DNA from: Oscillatoria sp. SIO1A7
GTDB lineage: Bacteria; Cyanobacteriota; Cyanobacteriia; Cyanobacteriales; Laspinemataceae
Length of the DNA stretch: 64,000 nt
Direction: 5' to 3'
Assembly: GCA_010672965.1 (NCBI GenBank)
Contig: JAAHFN010000035.1
Coordinates: 16,231 to 80,230 of the forward strand
Part shown: in pieces, positions 27,269 to 36,370 of the stretch
Layout of the letters: the number at the start of each line of letters is the position of its first letter
How positions within the stretch are numbered: position 1 is the stretch's first letter
The notes under the pieces: generated by a model
What the model was told of the DNA's origin: nothing
Seen by the model: the letters and a program-made list of their open reading frames with translations, nothing else
Database searches by the model: none
Translations under genes and position numbers: made by a program

Positions 27269-28204
27269 CTAGCTAGCAGTTACGGTCAGATTATAACCCG
27301 TTTCACCTTGGCGTGGAGGTAGATCCGGCGGCGCAAGGGCGCTGCCAGTCAACGGGGAAAGAGAAACCCGCACGAAGTAGGTTCCCGCAGATAAAGGAAG
27401 GCTGAAGGACTCGGGGAGGGTATTGAAGTTGACCGAAAACCCTAAGATATCCGCTGGCTCTACCAGGCCATTGTTATTGTTGTCAAAGATTAGCTCTACA
27501 TCCGCATCTTGGGTCAGGCCATCCAGACCTACGCCGACCGTACTAGGAGCGCCGAGACTAAAGCGGTAGATATCGGTGGTGTTTTGAGGACTAACTGTAT
27601 CTGTGATTGGTCCAAGGGAGCCGCTGAGTACCCCCAGGTCGATCGCAGTACCCAGATTTTCGCTATTGGGTGGCGGATCTCCTCGCCGTCCCTCTTCCAG
27701 GCCAAAGAGAATAAAATGTTGAAGAGCGGTAGTGATGCCAGAGGCAATCTGTCCGCTCACATCCGGATTGCTGTTGATATAAAAATCCGTATCGAAGTTC
27801 TCGCTGGGGTCGCGGGCGGGTTCAAATTGACCGAATTGGACAAAGTGCTGATAGGCCGTGAGCAAGTCTGCCGCTACCACAGCATCCACATCGGGATTAT
27901 TTTGCAGATAATAAGGAGTATCGAAATCTGCGATCGGGTCTCTGCCCTCGAATTGACCTGCTGCCAAGAAATGGTCGAATAGGCTGGGGATAAGACCTTG
28001 CTCTACGGCATCGGATACATCTGGGTTCGTGGCTTGGTAAAAGCTGTCATCGAACAACGGACCGGAGTCTCTGCCTTCAAATTTTCCAAGTAGCGTGAAA
28101 TGCTCGAATCCGCTACTAAAAGTACCCGCTGCAACTGCATTAGCCACATCTGGATTCTCGGCGAGATAGACTCCCTCGTTAAATAAGTCTTGGGCGGTTA
28201 ACAT
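27269..28204 (-). CDS. NPDV-repeat protein with PPC (pre-peptidase C-terminal) domain
   Basis: This 311-aa protein has four ~40-aa repeats at residues ~1-170. The units share xFDxxFYxxxNPDVxxAVxxG, then a HFxxFGxxEGR ending. A beta-sandwich PPC domain follows at ~185-311 (DIYRFSLGAPSTVGVGLDGL, SLPLSAGTYFVRV). PPC domains are found on secreted proteases and are usually processed after export. The NPDV repeats recur at the N-terminus of the PhoD-type phosphatase at the right edge, so they may be a shared cell-surface or secretion module. No classical signal peptide is visible. It lies directly downstream of the GMC oxidoreductase gene (151 bp), same strand. Confidence 0.75.
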   Translation of the reverse strand: MLTAQDLFNEGVYLAENPDVANAVAAGTFSSGFEHFTLLGKFEGRDSGPLFDDSFYQATNPDVSDAVEQGLIPSLFDHFLAAGQFEGRDPIADFDTPYYLQNNPDVDAVVAADLLTAYQHFVQFGQFEPARDPSENFDTDFYINSNPDVSGQIASGITTALQHFILFGLEEGRRGDPPPNSENLGTAIDLGVLSGSLGPITDTVSPQNTTDIYRFSLGAPSTVGVGLDGLTQDADVELIFDNNNNGLVEPADILGFSVNFNTLPESFSLPLSAGTYFVRVSLSPLTGSALAPPDLPPRQGETGYNLTVTAS

Positions 28205-28355
28205 TTTCGTAAATCTTATGTTTAATCTTTTCTGGCGCTATTTTTTCGCGTCTTATTAGCGGTGCGATTTACAAAAAGTGAAAAGTCAAAAGTCAAAAGT
28301 CAAAAGTTTTATTCCTATTCACTATTCACTATTCACTTTTCACTTTTCACTCTCC

Positions 28356-30140
28356 CTATATCGCCCTTCCCAAGAGCGCGCTCCATTCTCCGCTTTGTCG
28401 GATTTTTTCCATAGAGCGTTCTGCGATCGCTGCGATCGTCAGCGCTGGGTTGCAAGCTGCAGTCGAGCCTGGAATCAACGCCCCATCTACCACATAAAGT
28501 CCTTGTGATTGATAGCCCAGTACCCGCCCGTCTAAATCGCAAGCCATACCCATAACAGCTCCTCCTAAAGGGTGAGCCGTCGAAGGGGCAGCGACGGTTG
28601 AACTTGGACGGCGACTTAAAGAAGTATTCCTGAGATTGAGGCGATTTGTCATCCGATACATCGCCTTCACATAGGCTGAATTAGAATTATCCGGCACCCT
28701 TAGATTTACCGAATCGTCCGCTGCGTTATAAGTAAAGGGCACTGTTTCCGTTGGCAGACCAATACCCAGACCCAAAAGACCATTATTGTTAGTCCACTGC
28801 GCCAAGTTCATCAGCGAGACTGGATTAATTCCGTTATAGAGCGGATTGGGTCGGGTCAAAACGGGAGTGCCTTGGTGACCGGGAGCCAGAGATACCCCAT
28901 CAAACTCCTCGACAAAGGGGAAATCTTGAAGCACGGCTCCTGCTGGACCTCCTTGTCCGTTGTTATTGCTATTGCTGGTAGAGGGCAAACCAAAGAGAAG
29001 TCCCAAATGATCGCCATTCCCCCCCCAGCCAGCGCCAATTAAATTATTAGCGCTCAAATTAGCGAGAGTATTTTTTCCTTTCGCTCTGACCAACATAGCA
29101 GAACTGCCAACCGAACCCGCTCCCAAAAATACCAGGCGAGAGATAAAGGTTTTGGTTCTAACGGTATTGCCATTGTCATCAATTTCATTAACCATGACCT
29201 GGAAACCGCCTCCGGGGTTGTCGGCAATATCCATAACCATGTGCTGGGGCAGAATAGTTGTGCCCAAAGCTTCCGCCATTGCCAAATAATTTTTATCCAC
29301 GCTGGTCTTGGCATCGCTATTGAGGCCATGCCAGGTTTCTCCAATAATGGCGGAAGGTACTCTAGTACCATTTATTTCATCGCGAACCTTATCCCACTCT
29401 ATCCCCAGATTGACTAGAAAACTCCGGTATCCTGCTGCCCGTCCTTGTTCTAGCATAACCCGCGTTCCTCGATACCAATTAGTATTGAGAATATCCGGGG
29501 GAGTCGCTCCACTTGGAATAACGGAAAGAACCCGAGGGTAGTAGGTCTGAGCCATTTCACCATAGTCAACACCTTGGGGAAAGATGCGGCGGAAATTCTG
29601 CTCGTTGGGCTGATAGAGAATAGCGTTATATACAAGAGATCCGCCCCCAACTCCCGCACCTGTCAGAATGGCAACTCCCCTGATATTGACTTTCTCTAAA
29701 TTTAGTCTAGGATCTGGGAACCCTAAAAAATCCAATAGATCGAGATTGTCGAACCCTTCAAAAACCCCTGCATAGGGTGGATTTATAGTCAGGTTATCGA
29801 CTGCATCTCCAAAACCAAAACCTACTACTGGCGAGTTGAATCTCAGCCACCCCGATCGCCTATCTGGAGCGCGGAACGTAGAAAAAGTTTCGTTGGCTTG
29901 GGGATTTGTCACCGGCCAGCGACGACCTTTTTCCAATACCACTGTATTGATTCCCGCCTCTGCCAATCGTAGCGCTGCGACCGCTCCGCCAAAGCCGCTG
30001 CCAATCACTACGGCTTCCACCATCTGAGTTTCTTGGGTTCTGGCGAAAGGAACCCGCAGCAGGGGCGTAGCTAACCCTGCCGAGAACAGCGCCGCATTCC
30101 TAATAAAGCGACGACGAGATTGAGAAGAAAAATTACTCAT
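28356..30140 (-). CDS. GMC-type FAD oxidoreductase with Tat signal (cholesterol-oxidase-like)
   Basis: This 594-aa flavoprotein begins with a twin-arginine signal (QSRRRFIRNAALFSAGLA), so it is exported folded. The ADP-binding motif follows (EAVVIGSGFGGAVAALRLAE), with the GMC signature ILTGAGVGGGSLVYNAILY. The C-terminal block is TAHPLGGAVMG, then GLYVVDGALIPGSTAACNPA, as in the cholesterol-oxidase-like branch of GMC oxidoreductases, where this His contacts the substrate alcohol. It would oxidise an alcohol with FAD, using oxygen or an acceptor; the substrate cannot be deduced. The downstream NPDV/PPC protein gene may be co-transcribed. Confidence 0.9.
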   Translation of the reverse strand: MSNFSSQSRRRFIRNAALFSAGLATPLLRVPFARTQETQMVEAVVIGSGFGGAVAALRLAEAGINTVVLEKGRRWPVTNPQANETFSTFRAPDRRSGWLRFNSPVVGFGFGDAVDNLTINPPYAGVFEGFDNLDLLDFLGFPDPRLNLEKVNIRGVAILTGAGVGGGSLVYNAILYQPNEQNFRRIFPQGVDYGEMAQTYYPRVLSVIPSGATPPDILNTNWYRGTRVMLEQGRAAGYRSFLVNLGIEWDKVRDEINGTRVPSAIIGETWHGLNSDAKTSVDKNYLAMAEALGTTILPQHMVMDIADNPGGGFQVMVNEIDDNGNTVRTKTFISRLVFLGAGSVGSSAMLVRAKGKNTLANLSANNLIGAGWGGNGDHLGLLFGLPSTSNSNNNGQGGPAGAVLQDFPFVEEFDGVSLAPGHQGTPVLTRPNPLYNGINPVSLMNLAQWTNNNGLLGLGIGLPTETVPFTYNAADDSVNLRVPDNSNSAYVKAMYRMTNRLNLRNTSLSRRPSSTVAAPSTAHPLGGAVMGMACDLDGRVLGYQSQGLYVVDGALIPGSTAACNPALTIAAIAERSMEKIRQSGEWSALLGRAI

Positions 30141-30266
30141 AACAATACAGCCACAAATACAGCATCTTACAACTTGCGATTTTATTGTACTAGGTTCGCG
30201 AAAATCAACTAAATTTCTGGCATAGCAATCCTAAATAGGATGCTGCGATCGAAATGGGGGGGGGTC

Positions 30267-30503
30267 AGAAACCCGGTTTCTTCAACAATACCTTCGCCAA
30301 AACGCAAAAATACCTTATTTTTAGGTTGCTCCCGGGAACGAAACACAACAGAGGTCGTTAACCAACGTCCGATCCCCCCAACCCCCCTTAAAAAGGGGGG
30401 CAAGAGAGAGATTCAGAGCTTAGCCCCCCTTTTTAAGGGGGGTTGGGGGGATCAAAACCCTACTGGGAAATGGCGAAGGTATTGTTCAAGAAACCGGGTT
30501 TCT
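30267..30503. repeat. Nested palindromic element
   Basis: Outer arms at 30267-30299 and 30471-30503 (AGAAACCCGGTTTCTT at the left end) are 33 bp with one mismatch. Inside is a second perfect 31-bp inverted repeat at 30371-30401 and 30423-30453, GATCCCCCCAACCCCCCTTA and onwards. The inner unit looks like a separate element that landed inside the outer. It fills most of the 408-bp gap before the GMC gene. Confidence 0.85.
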
Positions 30504-30548
30504 AATATATCGCATCCCCCGCTCCCCCGCTCCCCCGCTCCCTTGCTC

Positions 30549-30944
30549 CTATTCTTCGCGTCTGTAACAAACTGGGCTACCCTCGGCGAACGAAGCGCTT
30601 CTCCCACAAGCCCTGCCACTAGGTTTTAGGTCGTAAGGACAAATACACCCTTGGGAGCTGGCCTCCCTTGCGGGTAAATAAGTCCCCCCATCTATTTGGA
30701 CTATTGGATTTAGTTCCGACTCTTCGCTACTGCCGCACATTTGACTCAAATCGAGAGTGGTTCCGTCTGCTTGTTCTATGTAACAGATAGGCGGATTGGA
30801 TTCTATATTATTAGCAGAGGCAGGATATTTCGCCGCTTCCGCCATCCCTCCTAGGGCAAAAATTACCAGGGCAACTCCCAGGGCAACTACTCCCAAGACA
30901 AAAATAATTGCTGTTGTAGCACTAATCCTAATCGATTTCAGCAT
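30549..30944 (-). CDS. Small exported/membrane-anchored cysteine-rich hypothetical protein
   Basis: This ~131-aa protein has an N-terminal hydrophobic helix (ATTAIIFVLGVVALGVALVI) after MLKSIRIS, then a soluble part with seven cysteines: CYIEQADGTTLDLSQMCG, and a C-terminal motif CICPYDLKPSGRACGRSASF that recurs in small cyanobacterial exported proteins. The cysteines may form disulfides in the periplasm. The ATG at 30944 is preferred to an upstream TTG in the same frame. Function is unknown. Confidence 0.65.
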   Translation of the reverse strand: MLKSIRISATTAIIFVLGVVALGVALVIFALGGMAEAAKYPASANNIESNPPICYIEQADGTTLDLSQMCGSSEESELNPIVQIDGGTYLPAREASSQGCICPYDLKPSGRACGRSASFAEGSPVCYRREE

Positions 30945-31569
30945 AATTATTATAGAAGCCAACAGCACTCAGCTTATGCGCTTTCTGATTTTTTTGCCCA
31001 GCAGCTACTAGCCCAATGCCTTTTTGCCCATAAGGGTATAGGGGGAGCTATTGATTTCTTTTCCCTACACCCTACACCCTACACCTTTACCCACTACCAT
31101 TGGTCTGCGAACTATCTCTACTATACAGGGAAATGTTTCTATAATTTTCTTTCGCCGCACTCAAAAATACCCTTTTAACCTCCTACTTGAGAGACCCCAT
31201 CTTAAGGGTGCTAATGAATGGGTATTAGTTTAACATGCAATTAGCCTTTGTCGTACCTATTTTAACCTAACTTAACATTCCCCCAAAGAGGGATGGCAAT
31301 ATCAAGGCCCCATTCTTCTTGCTCTCAAGTTAAAAAATTAAAATTTACAACTCAACAGCATTTAGGCTTGGCGATCGAATGCAACTATATATTATAGCAA
31401 TCCTAAATCATTTGCTATCTCTGAGAAACCGGTTTTTTAAAGAAACCCGCTAACGGACTGGGCTAAGCGCGATCGCGCAGGCTGCGCCAACGACTCCGCG
31501 ATCGCCCGAACGGTGGATGAGGTCGTTATTTGTTGCATCTTCATACAGAATTGGTCTAAAAAGGCAACC
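30945..31569. other. Gene-free interval
   Basis: It contains a short CCCTACA tract (31065-31090), AT-rich DNA, a TATAGCAATCCTAAATC sequence (31395-31411) shared with gaps at 26.8, 30.2 and 61.2 kb, and a GAAACCGGTTTTTT/AAAGAAACC hairpin at 31424-31448. No gene is seen. Confidence 0.6.
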
Positions 31570-32034
31570 TTATTGAGGTTTAATTTTTTCCGCAGCTAGC
31601 TGTGCGGCGCGAATCACATTTTGGTAGCCGGTATCCCGGGACAAAACTCCATCTACCCAAGTGCGAATTTCCCCTTCGCTTGGGGATGGATTGCGTTGGA
31701 GCAGATCGCTCAAAGACATTAGCAACCCTGGAGTTGAAAAACCGTTCTGAACCGCATGGGCTTCCCAAAATGCCTCTTGCAAGGAATTCAACTGGCCGTT
31801 TTGCTCCAGACCCTCGACGGTTACGATTTCCGCACCATCCGCTTGCACTGCCAATATAAAAGAGCTTTTTACGGATACTCCGTTTAGCAACACAGTACAG
31901 GCTCCCGATATAGAACCACCATCGCTTTTTGTTCCTGTTAGACCCAGGCGATCGCGCAGAAAATCTACCAGCAGCAATCTCGGTTCCACATCTTCGCTAT
32001 AAGACTTGCCGTTTACTGTCAGTGAAATTTGCAT
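31570..32034 (-). CDS. CoxS-like molybdenum hydroxylase small subunit lacking Fe-S cysteines
   Basis: This 154-aa protein aligns end to end with [2Fe-2S]-binding small subunits of the xanthine dehydrogenase/CO dehydrogenase family (VDFLRDRLGLTGTK, GACTVLLNGVSVKS, NGFSTPGLLMS, RDTGYQNVIRAAQ). Both cluster motifs are degenerate. The ferredoxin-like motif GCxxGxCGAC reads KSDGGSISGAC, and the fourth ligand is Ser58. In the alpha-helical domain QCGFCTPG is QNGFSTPG and CRCTGY is SRDTGY. One Cys (46) remains of eight. The reading frame is intact and the rest well conserved, so this is not simple decay. It cannot carry electrons by the usual route. It lies 17 kb from the large-subunit gene. Confidence 0.85.
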   Translation of the reverse strand: MQISLTVNGKSYSEDVEPRLLLVDFLRDRLGLTGTKSDGGSISGACTVLLNGVSVKSSFILAVQADGAEIVTVEGLEQNGQLNSLQEAFWEAHAVQNGFSTPGLLMSLSDLLQRNPSPSEGEIRTWVDGVLSRDTGYQNVIRAAQLAAEKIKPQ

Positions 32035-32059
32035 AAAATTTACTCTAGCTTTTTGAAGT

Positions 32060-32605
32060 TATTGGTGGGATGCATAGCTGTCTGGGGCGAAGCATCCATT
32101 TATCAAAGTTTATTTTATAGCAAAGGAGCTTCCCTGGATGCTGTCGCCCTTACGCCTTAATATAATAGCAGGGAGCGGTCAGCATAGGGTTCAATGCCCA
32201 ATTCCCAATGCCCCATTCTCAATGCGAACATGCCCAATGCCACCCACCCCAAGGGCACCCTCCCAAGAGGGGGAAGTTGCCCAATGCGAACATGCCCAAT
32301 TTCCAATTTAAAACTCAAAACTCAAAACTCAAAACTCTCCCACCCCCATTCCCCATTTTTATTTGCTATAAAGTGGCTGACCGTTGACGGTTCAATTCAT
32401 TTTCAACCATCAACTGCCAACCACCTATGTACTATTCGGCAGGCGCAAGCCTAATTTGTTTTGCGCATTACTTTTACTTTTTCCTTCCAAGGGAGGCAAG
32501 GGGGACAAGGGAGAGGGGGAGACAAGGGAGATTCAATCTCTCTACACCCTACCCGACACCCGACACCCTACCCGACACCCGACACCCGACACCCGACACC
32601 CAGTC
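32060..32605. repeat. Repeat-filled gap (inverted CGACAGCATCC module, CCCAATG, CAAAACT and CCCGACA heptamers)
   Basis: The gap holds a GGGCGAAGCATCC/GGATGCTGTCGCCCT module (32090-32152), CCCAATG-type units (32191-32292), three CAAAACT heptamers (32313-32335) and CCCGACA heptamers (32551-32600). No gene with family features is seen. Confidence 0.7.
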
Positions 32606-32998
32606 TTAGGCTACCGAACCATCTGGGTATTGGGTCATCCCGGCAAAGTGGATCTTAATCTTGCCATCTTCTATTACCCAGCTATCGGCAAAGCGCATTT
32701 TGGCTTCGCCCTGAGGAGTTTGCATAGTAATAGCTTCCACTATCATCAGGGTAGTCGGATTCTCGGTTTCTGCCCAAAAAGCAATATCCGTTTCCAGCCC
32801 CTCAATGCCTAGAATTCCCTGGAAGTGTTCTTTCAGTTCTTCATGGCCTTTGAAATACAGAGGCTTTTTCATAAAGCTGCTGATCAGAACGGCATCTTCG
32901 GCATATTGACCCAAGAGCCCATCAATATCCTTTTTCAGGATTAACTCGATATGCTCTTTGTACATTTTACCCAGAGCAGTATCCGGTACTCCTTTCAT
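32606..32998 (-). CDS. SnoaL-like (NTF2 fold) protein 1
   Basis: This 130-aa protein shows the cone-shaped NTF2/SnoaL pattern: a helical start (MYKEHIELILKKDIDGLLGQ), YAEDAVLISSF, then GHEELKEHFQGILG and two long C-terminal strands (KMRFADSWVIEDGKIKIHFA). SnoaL-like proteins are small cyclases, isomerases or binding proteins. It is one of three such genes in 1.6 kb on the same strand, next to a ThDP decarboxylase gene, so a joint pathway role is likely. The ATG start with MKGVPDTA is clear. Confidence 0.75.
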   Translation of the reverse strand: MKGVPDTALGKMYKEHIELILKKDIDGLLGQYAEDAVLISSFMKKPLYFKGHEELKEHFQGILGIEGLETDIAFWAETENPTTLMIVEAITMQTPQGEAKMRFADSWVIEDGKIKIHFAGMTQYPDGSVA

Positions 32999-33238
32999 TT
33001 TTCTGTTTCTCCCTAGGTTTTATTTAGTGAAATTGTTTTTGGTTCGAGCGATCGCCTTGGTATTTAGGGCGACTTTGTAAGGATGGAGGATGTTGGGCGC
33101 AAGTCCTTCCCGCAGGGTAGGATGAAGTGAAAAGTGAAAAGTGAAAAGTGAAAAGTGAAAATTTAAGAGAACCAACCATTCCCTAAACTCTACACCCTAA
33201 ACCCCACACCCTACACCCCACACCCCACACCCTAAACC

Positions 33239-33670
33239 CTACAGCTCGGCCGAACCCGGGTAATATTTGAGTTCGTCAACTATGTAAATGGCGATCGCGG
33301 GCTTACCAGTAGCAGGCGATCGCGTCACCTTCCAAGTCTGATAAGCATCCAAAACAATCCGCTTGCTGGTTGCTTCTGGCGGATTCCACACGCTGGCTTC
33401 CCACTTCACCACCACTTTGATGTCCGCTTCCTCGCCACTAGACGAGGTTATAGTCACTTCTTTGACCGTATGGACTTCATCAAAGAAAATGTTAATAACC
33501 TTATTGTACCAACCCGTATATCCTTCAAACCCAGTAACCGTAGCTTCGGGAAAGCGGAACTCCACATCTTCGGTCATTAGAGGACGATATTCCTCCAAAG
33601 GATCGTGAACGTCCAGCTTTTTATACCAATCTACTGCAAACTCTTTAATTTCGGCCTCACTTAGAGCCAT
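33239..33670 (-). CDS. SnoaL-like (NTF2 fold) protein 2
   Basis: This 143-aa protein follows the same NTF2 outline: FAVDWYKKLDVHDPLEEYRP, LMTEDVEFRFPEATVTGFEG, then four strands (VKEVTITSSSGEEADIKVVV, KRIVLDAYQTWKVTRS). It differs from its two neighbours in having no shared short motifs with them beyond the fold, so the three were not made by recent duplication. A STRR tract (CCCTAAA/CCCCACA, 33183-33240) touches its stop codon. The function is unknown. Confidence 0.7.
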   Translation of the reverse strand: MALSEAEIKEFAVDWYKKLDVHDPLEEYRPLMTEDVEFRFPEATVTGFEGYTGWYNKVINIFFDEVHTVKEVTITSSSGEEADIKVVVKWEASVWNPPEATSKRIVLDAYQTWKVTRSPATGKPAIAIYIVDELKYYPGSAEL

Positions 33671-33834
33671 AACCTCTTATCCTTTCCTTAATTACTTTTT
33701 TTTACAACCAGCGATCGTCTCAATTTATCTATATCAATTCCTCTATCCTTCGCTTTTTTTAAGCCGTATCGTAACCAATAGAGGAATTGCTATAGGTAAC
33801 GCAACGCCTTCATCACGCTGCGGTAGGGAAAAAA

Positions 33835-34230
33835 TTATTTCTGGGGTTTCTCCGACGCCCAAAAACCGTAGTGAATGGCAATCTTGCCATCTTTCATAGT
33901 CCAGGCATCCCCGACTTTCATCAGACCCAGAGCGCAAGTAAACTCGGCTTGAAAAAAGATGCTTCCTTCTGTGCCGTCAAAATCCTCGGTAAAATCGATT
34001 TTCTTGACCTCGATGGTGCCGATAACGCTCATGTACTTGTGGAAGAACGCTTTAATTCCATCCCGACCGCGAACGGTCATGGGGGGTTCTTCATCGTCAA
34101 AACCATTGAAAAAAGTAATCAGCACCGCATCGGGGGTATAGTCGTTATCGACCATTGCATCGATTTCGCCTGCCCCAATCCGTTCTAGGTGCGTGTCAAA
34201 AAACGCTTGTCCTGGTTTTTTGTCTGCCAT
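33835..34230 (-). CDS. SnoaL-like (NTF2 fold) protein 3
   Basis: This 131-aa protein reads FFDTHLERIGAGEIDAMVDN, then YTPDAVLITFFNGFDDEEPP, RGRDGIKAFFHKYMSVIG and DAWTMKDGKIAIHYGFWASE. It shares with protein 1 the DAVLI start of strand 1 and the C-terminal W-x-x-x-DGKI-x-IH. It is the first of the three SnoaL genes after the ThDP-enzyme gene on the minus strand. Confidence 0.75.
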   Translation of the reverse strand: MADKKPGQAFFDTHLERIGAGEIDAMVDNDYTPDAVLITFFNGFDDEEPPMTVRGRDGIKAFFHKYMSVIGTIEVKKIDFTEDFDGTEGSIFFQAEFTCALGLMKVGDAWTMKDGKIAIHYGFWASEKPQK

Positions 34231-34384
34231 TTTTTCAGCTCCTGCGATGGATTTGCTTTATTGCAAGTTTTTATTCCGCGCTTGTGCGGTGTGAGCCCTT
34301 TTCTAAAAGAAGCTCTGAAGAGCTTTGTTTGTATAAGCTGTCGCGCATTTAGGCGTCGGGCGGCTCAGAGCTGAAAGCTTTTGG

Positions 34385-34436
34385 GCGAAGCCCAATGCCC
34401 AATGCCCAATGCCCAATGCCCAATGCCCAATTCCGA
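34385..34436. repeat. CCCAATG heptamer tract
   Basis: Six CCCAATG units end immediately before the stop codon of the ThDP-enzyme gene, the same position relative to a gene end as at 12.28 and 24.27 kb. Confidence 0.8.
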
Positions 34437-36143
34437 TTATTGCCCGCAGCGAAGGCCAATCAGCTCGGGATGGACATTACCCTCTAGAACCACATCAATT
34501 AAAAATGGCCCGTCATGTTCCACAGCCTTTTTAATCGCTGGACCAATTTCCCCTGGTTCCTTAACGATCGCTCCTTCAACTCCCATTGCTCGCGCCAGTT
34601 CATGGAATTGAATATCTGGCTTCGACAAATCAAAAGCAAGGGGGAAATCATGTTCCGGTATGCTCTCCTCCTTCCAATACGCCGAGATATTCAACTGAAG
34701 CAGCCGGTAAGAGCGATTGTTACAGATGACAACCTTAATATTCGTATTGTGACGAGCTGCACTCCAGAGCGCCTGGATAGTGTACATACTGCCGCCGTCG
34801 CCGGTAAACACCCAAACTGGTTTATCGGGATTCGCCAACTTAGCACCAATACCGCCAGGAATACCTACCCCCAAAGAACCGCCACGGGTTTGGAAATAAT
34901 GTCCGGGCTTCGTTGGCGGCTGGTATCTGACAAGAGCCGGATAACAGGTCAAAGCTTCGTCAAAAATAACCGTATTATCGTCAAGGTGCGGTGCTAGCTC
35001 TTCCATAAACCGAGAAAAATGCAGGGGCACTTCATCCCGCACTTTCTTATCTGCTTCCAGCGCTGCAGCCAGCTTTTCTTCCTTCGCCTTGCCCAGCTCT
35101 TGGGTACGAGCTTCCGCTGCGCTCTTGGCCTCCGGTGTCATTACTTCTTCTAGCGCTTCGGCCAGCTTGGCCAGGGTCAGCTTCGGATCGCTAACTATCC
35201 CCATATCTACCGGATGGTTCTTGGCAATTTCATAAGCGTTCAAATCGATATGAATTACCTTAGAATCCGGAGCAAAGATATCAGTCAGTTCTGGAAAAAC
35301 TTCTGGCAATACATAGGTGCCCGCGACCAGATTGACATCGCCTTTTTCCATAGTCGGGCGGCTAGCGTAGCCAAACATATGGCCCGTTCCCCCTTGGTAG
35401 AGCGGGTGGGTGTGGTCCATGTTCAGCTCCCCTGCATCTGCCTCCCAAACCTCTGCGCCGAGCAGTTCTGCAACTCTAGTTAGCTCTTCTTGCGCTTGGG
35501 AATAGGCGATACCATCTCCCACAAAAATCATCGGTTTTTTGCCCGATGTCAGAATATTTGCTGCCTCTTTAACTACGCTATCTTCTGGCACTACGCGGGT
35601 CGAGGGTATAAATGTCGGAACCACTGGCTCGACAACGGGCATATCCAAAATATCTTGGGGCAAGCAGATATATACTGGACCCATCGGCGGCGTAGCAGCT
35701 ATTTTAATTGCTCGTCGGAGCATTCGCAGCAAAGAAGATGGCTCCATTACCATTGCAGACCATTTTGTGACCGGCTCCGCCATTGCCACCAAGTCCCCAG
35801 CCATCTGAGCGTCCATTGCCTGATACTTAATACCCGCATCTCCCCCAATTACTACCAGGGGTGCATGACCTCTATAGGCTTGGTATAGAGCGCCGATAGA
35901 ATTACCCAAGCCGGGAGTGCTGTGGATTTGCACTACTGTCGGCTTTTTGGTTGCTCGCGCATATCCATCCCCTGCCATCACCGCGATGGTTTCTTGTAAC
36001 GTGAGGATGTATTTGATTTGTGGATATTCGGCGAGAGCATCTAGGAAACCCTGCTCCACTGTCCCCGGGTTTCCAAACATATATTCAATGCCATCGGCTA
36101 CGAGTTGCTCCAGAATGGCAAAGCGACCAGTTTTAGCAGTCAT
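34437..36143 (-). CDS. Thiamine-diphosphate-dependent decarboxylase (benzoylformate decarboxylase/acetolactate synthase-like)
   Basis: This 568-aa protein has the three ThDP-enzyme domains. In the PYR domain, GNPGTVEQGFLDAL and the activating Glu51 (LTLQETIAV) are present, and His74 in QIHSTPGLGNSIGAL matches the active-site His region of benzoylformate decarboxylase. A central domain follows. The PP domain shows GDGGSMYTIQALWSAARHNT and the closing NN of the ThDP/Mg motif, then RSYRLLQ. The substrate may be a 2-keto acid or oxalyl-type compound. SnoaL-like genes follow and a PfpI gene precedes it on the same strand. Confidence 0.88.
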   Translation of the reverse strand: MTAKTGRFAILEQLVADGIEYMFGNPGTVEQGFLDALAEYPQIKYILTLQETIAVMAGDGYARATKKPTVVQIHSTPGLGNSIGALYQAYRGHAPLVVIGGDAGIKYQAMDAQMAGDLVAMAEPVTKWSAMVMEPSSLLRMLRRAIKIAATPPMGPVYICLPQDILDMPVVEPVVPTFIPSTRVVPEDSVVKEAANILTSGKKPMIFVGDGIAYSQAQEELTRVAELLGAEVWEADAGELNMDHTHPLYQGGTGHMFGYASRPTMEKGDVNLVAGTYVLPEVFPELTDIFAPDSKVIHIDLNAYEIAKNHPVDMGIVSDPKLTLAKLAEALEEVMTPEAKSAAEARTQELGKAKEEKLAAALEADKKVRDEVPLHFSRFMEELAPHLDDNTVIFDEALTCYPALVRYQPPTKPGHYFQTRGGSLGVGIPGGIGAKLANPDKPVWVFTGDGGSMYTIQALWSAARHNTNIKVVICNNRSYRLLQLNISAYWKEESIPEHDFPLAFDLSKPDIQFHELARAMGVEGAIVKEPGEIGPAIKKAVEHDGPFLIDVVLEGNVHPELIGLRCGQ

Positions 36144-36370
36144 TTGTTAATTTTCCTTTGTGCTTTTTCCCCTAGCATCGGTCATTTGTCGGTCAGTCAA
36201 TTTATTTATTCCTAGGACAAGCGCAACCCCTACCTCCGAAACAGGACAGGCCGGAAGTCTAGCTCCGAAACAGGACAGGCCGGACGCCTGTCCTACGGAG
36301 AGATAAGGTAGGGATGTTGCTTTGAAAATCCCTTGCTTTAATCCCAGACAAATAACCGATCGCTCTTAAC

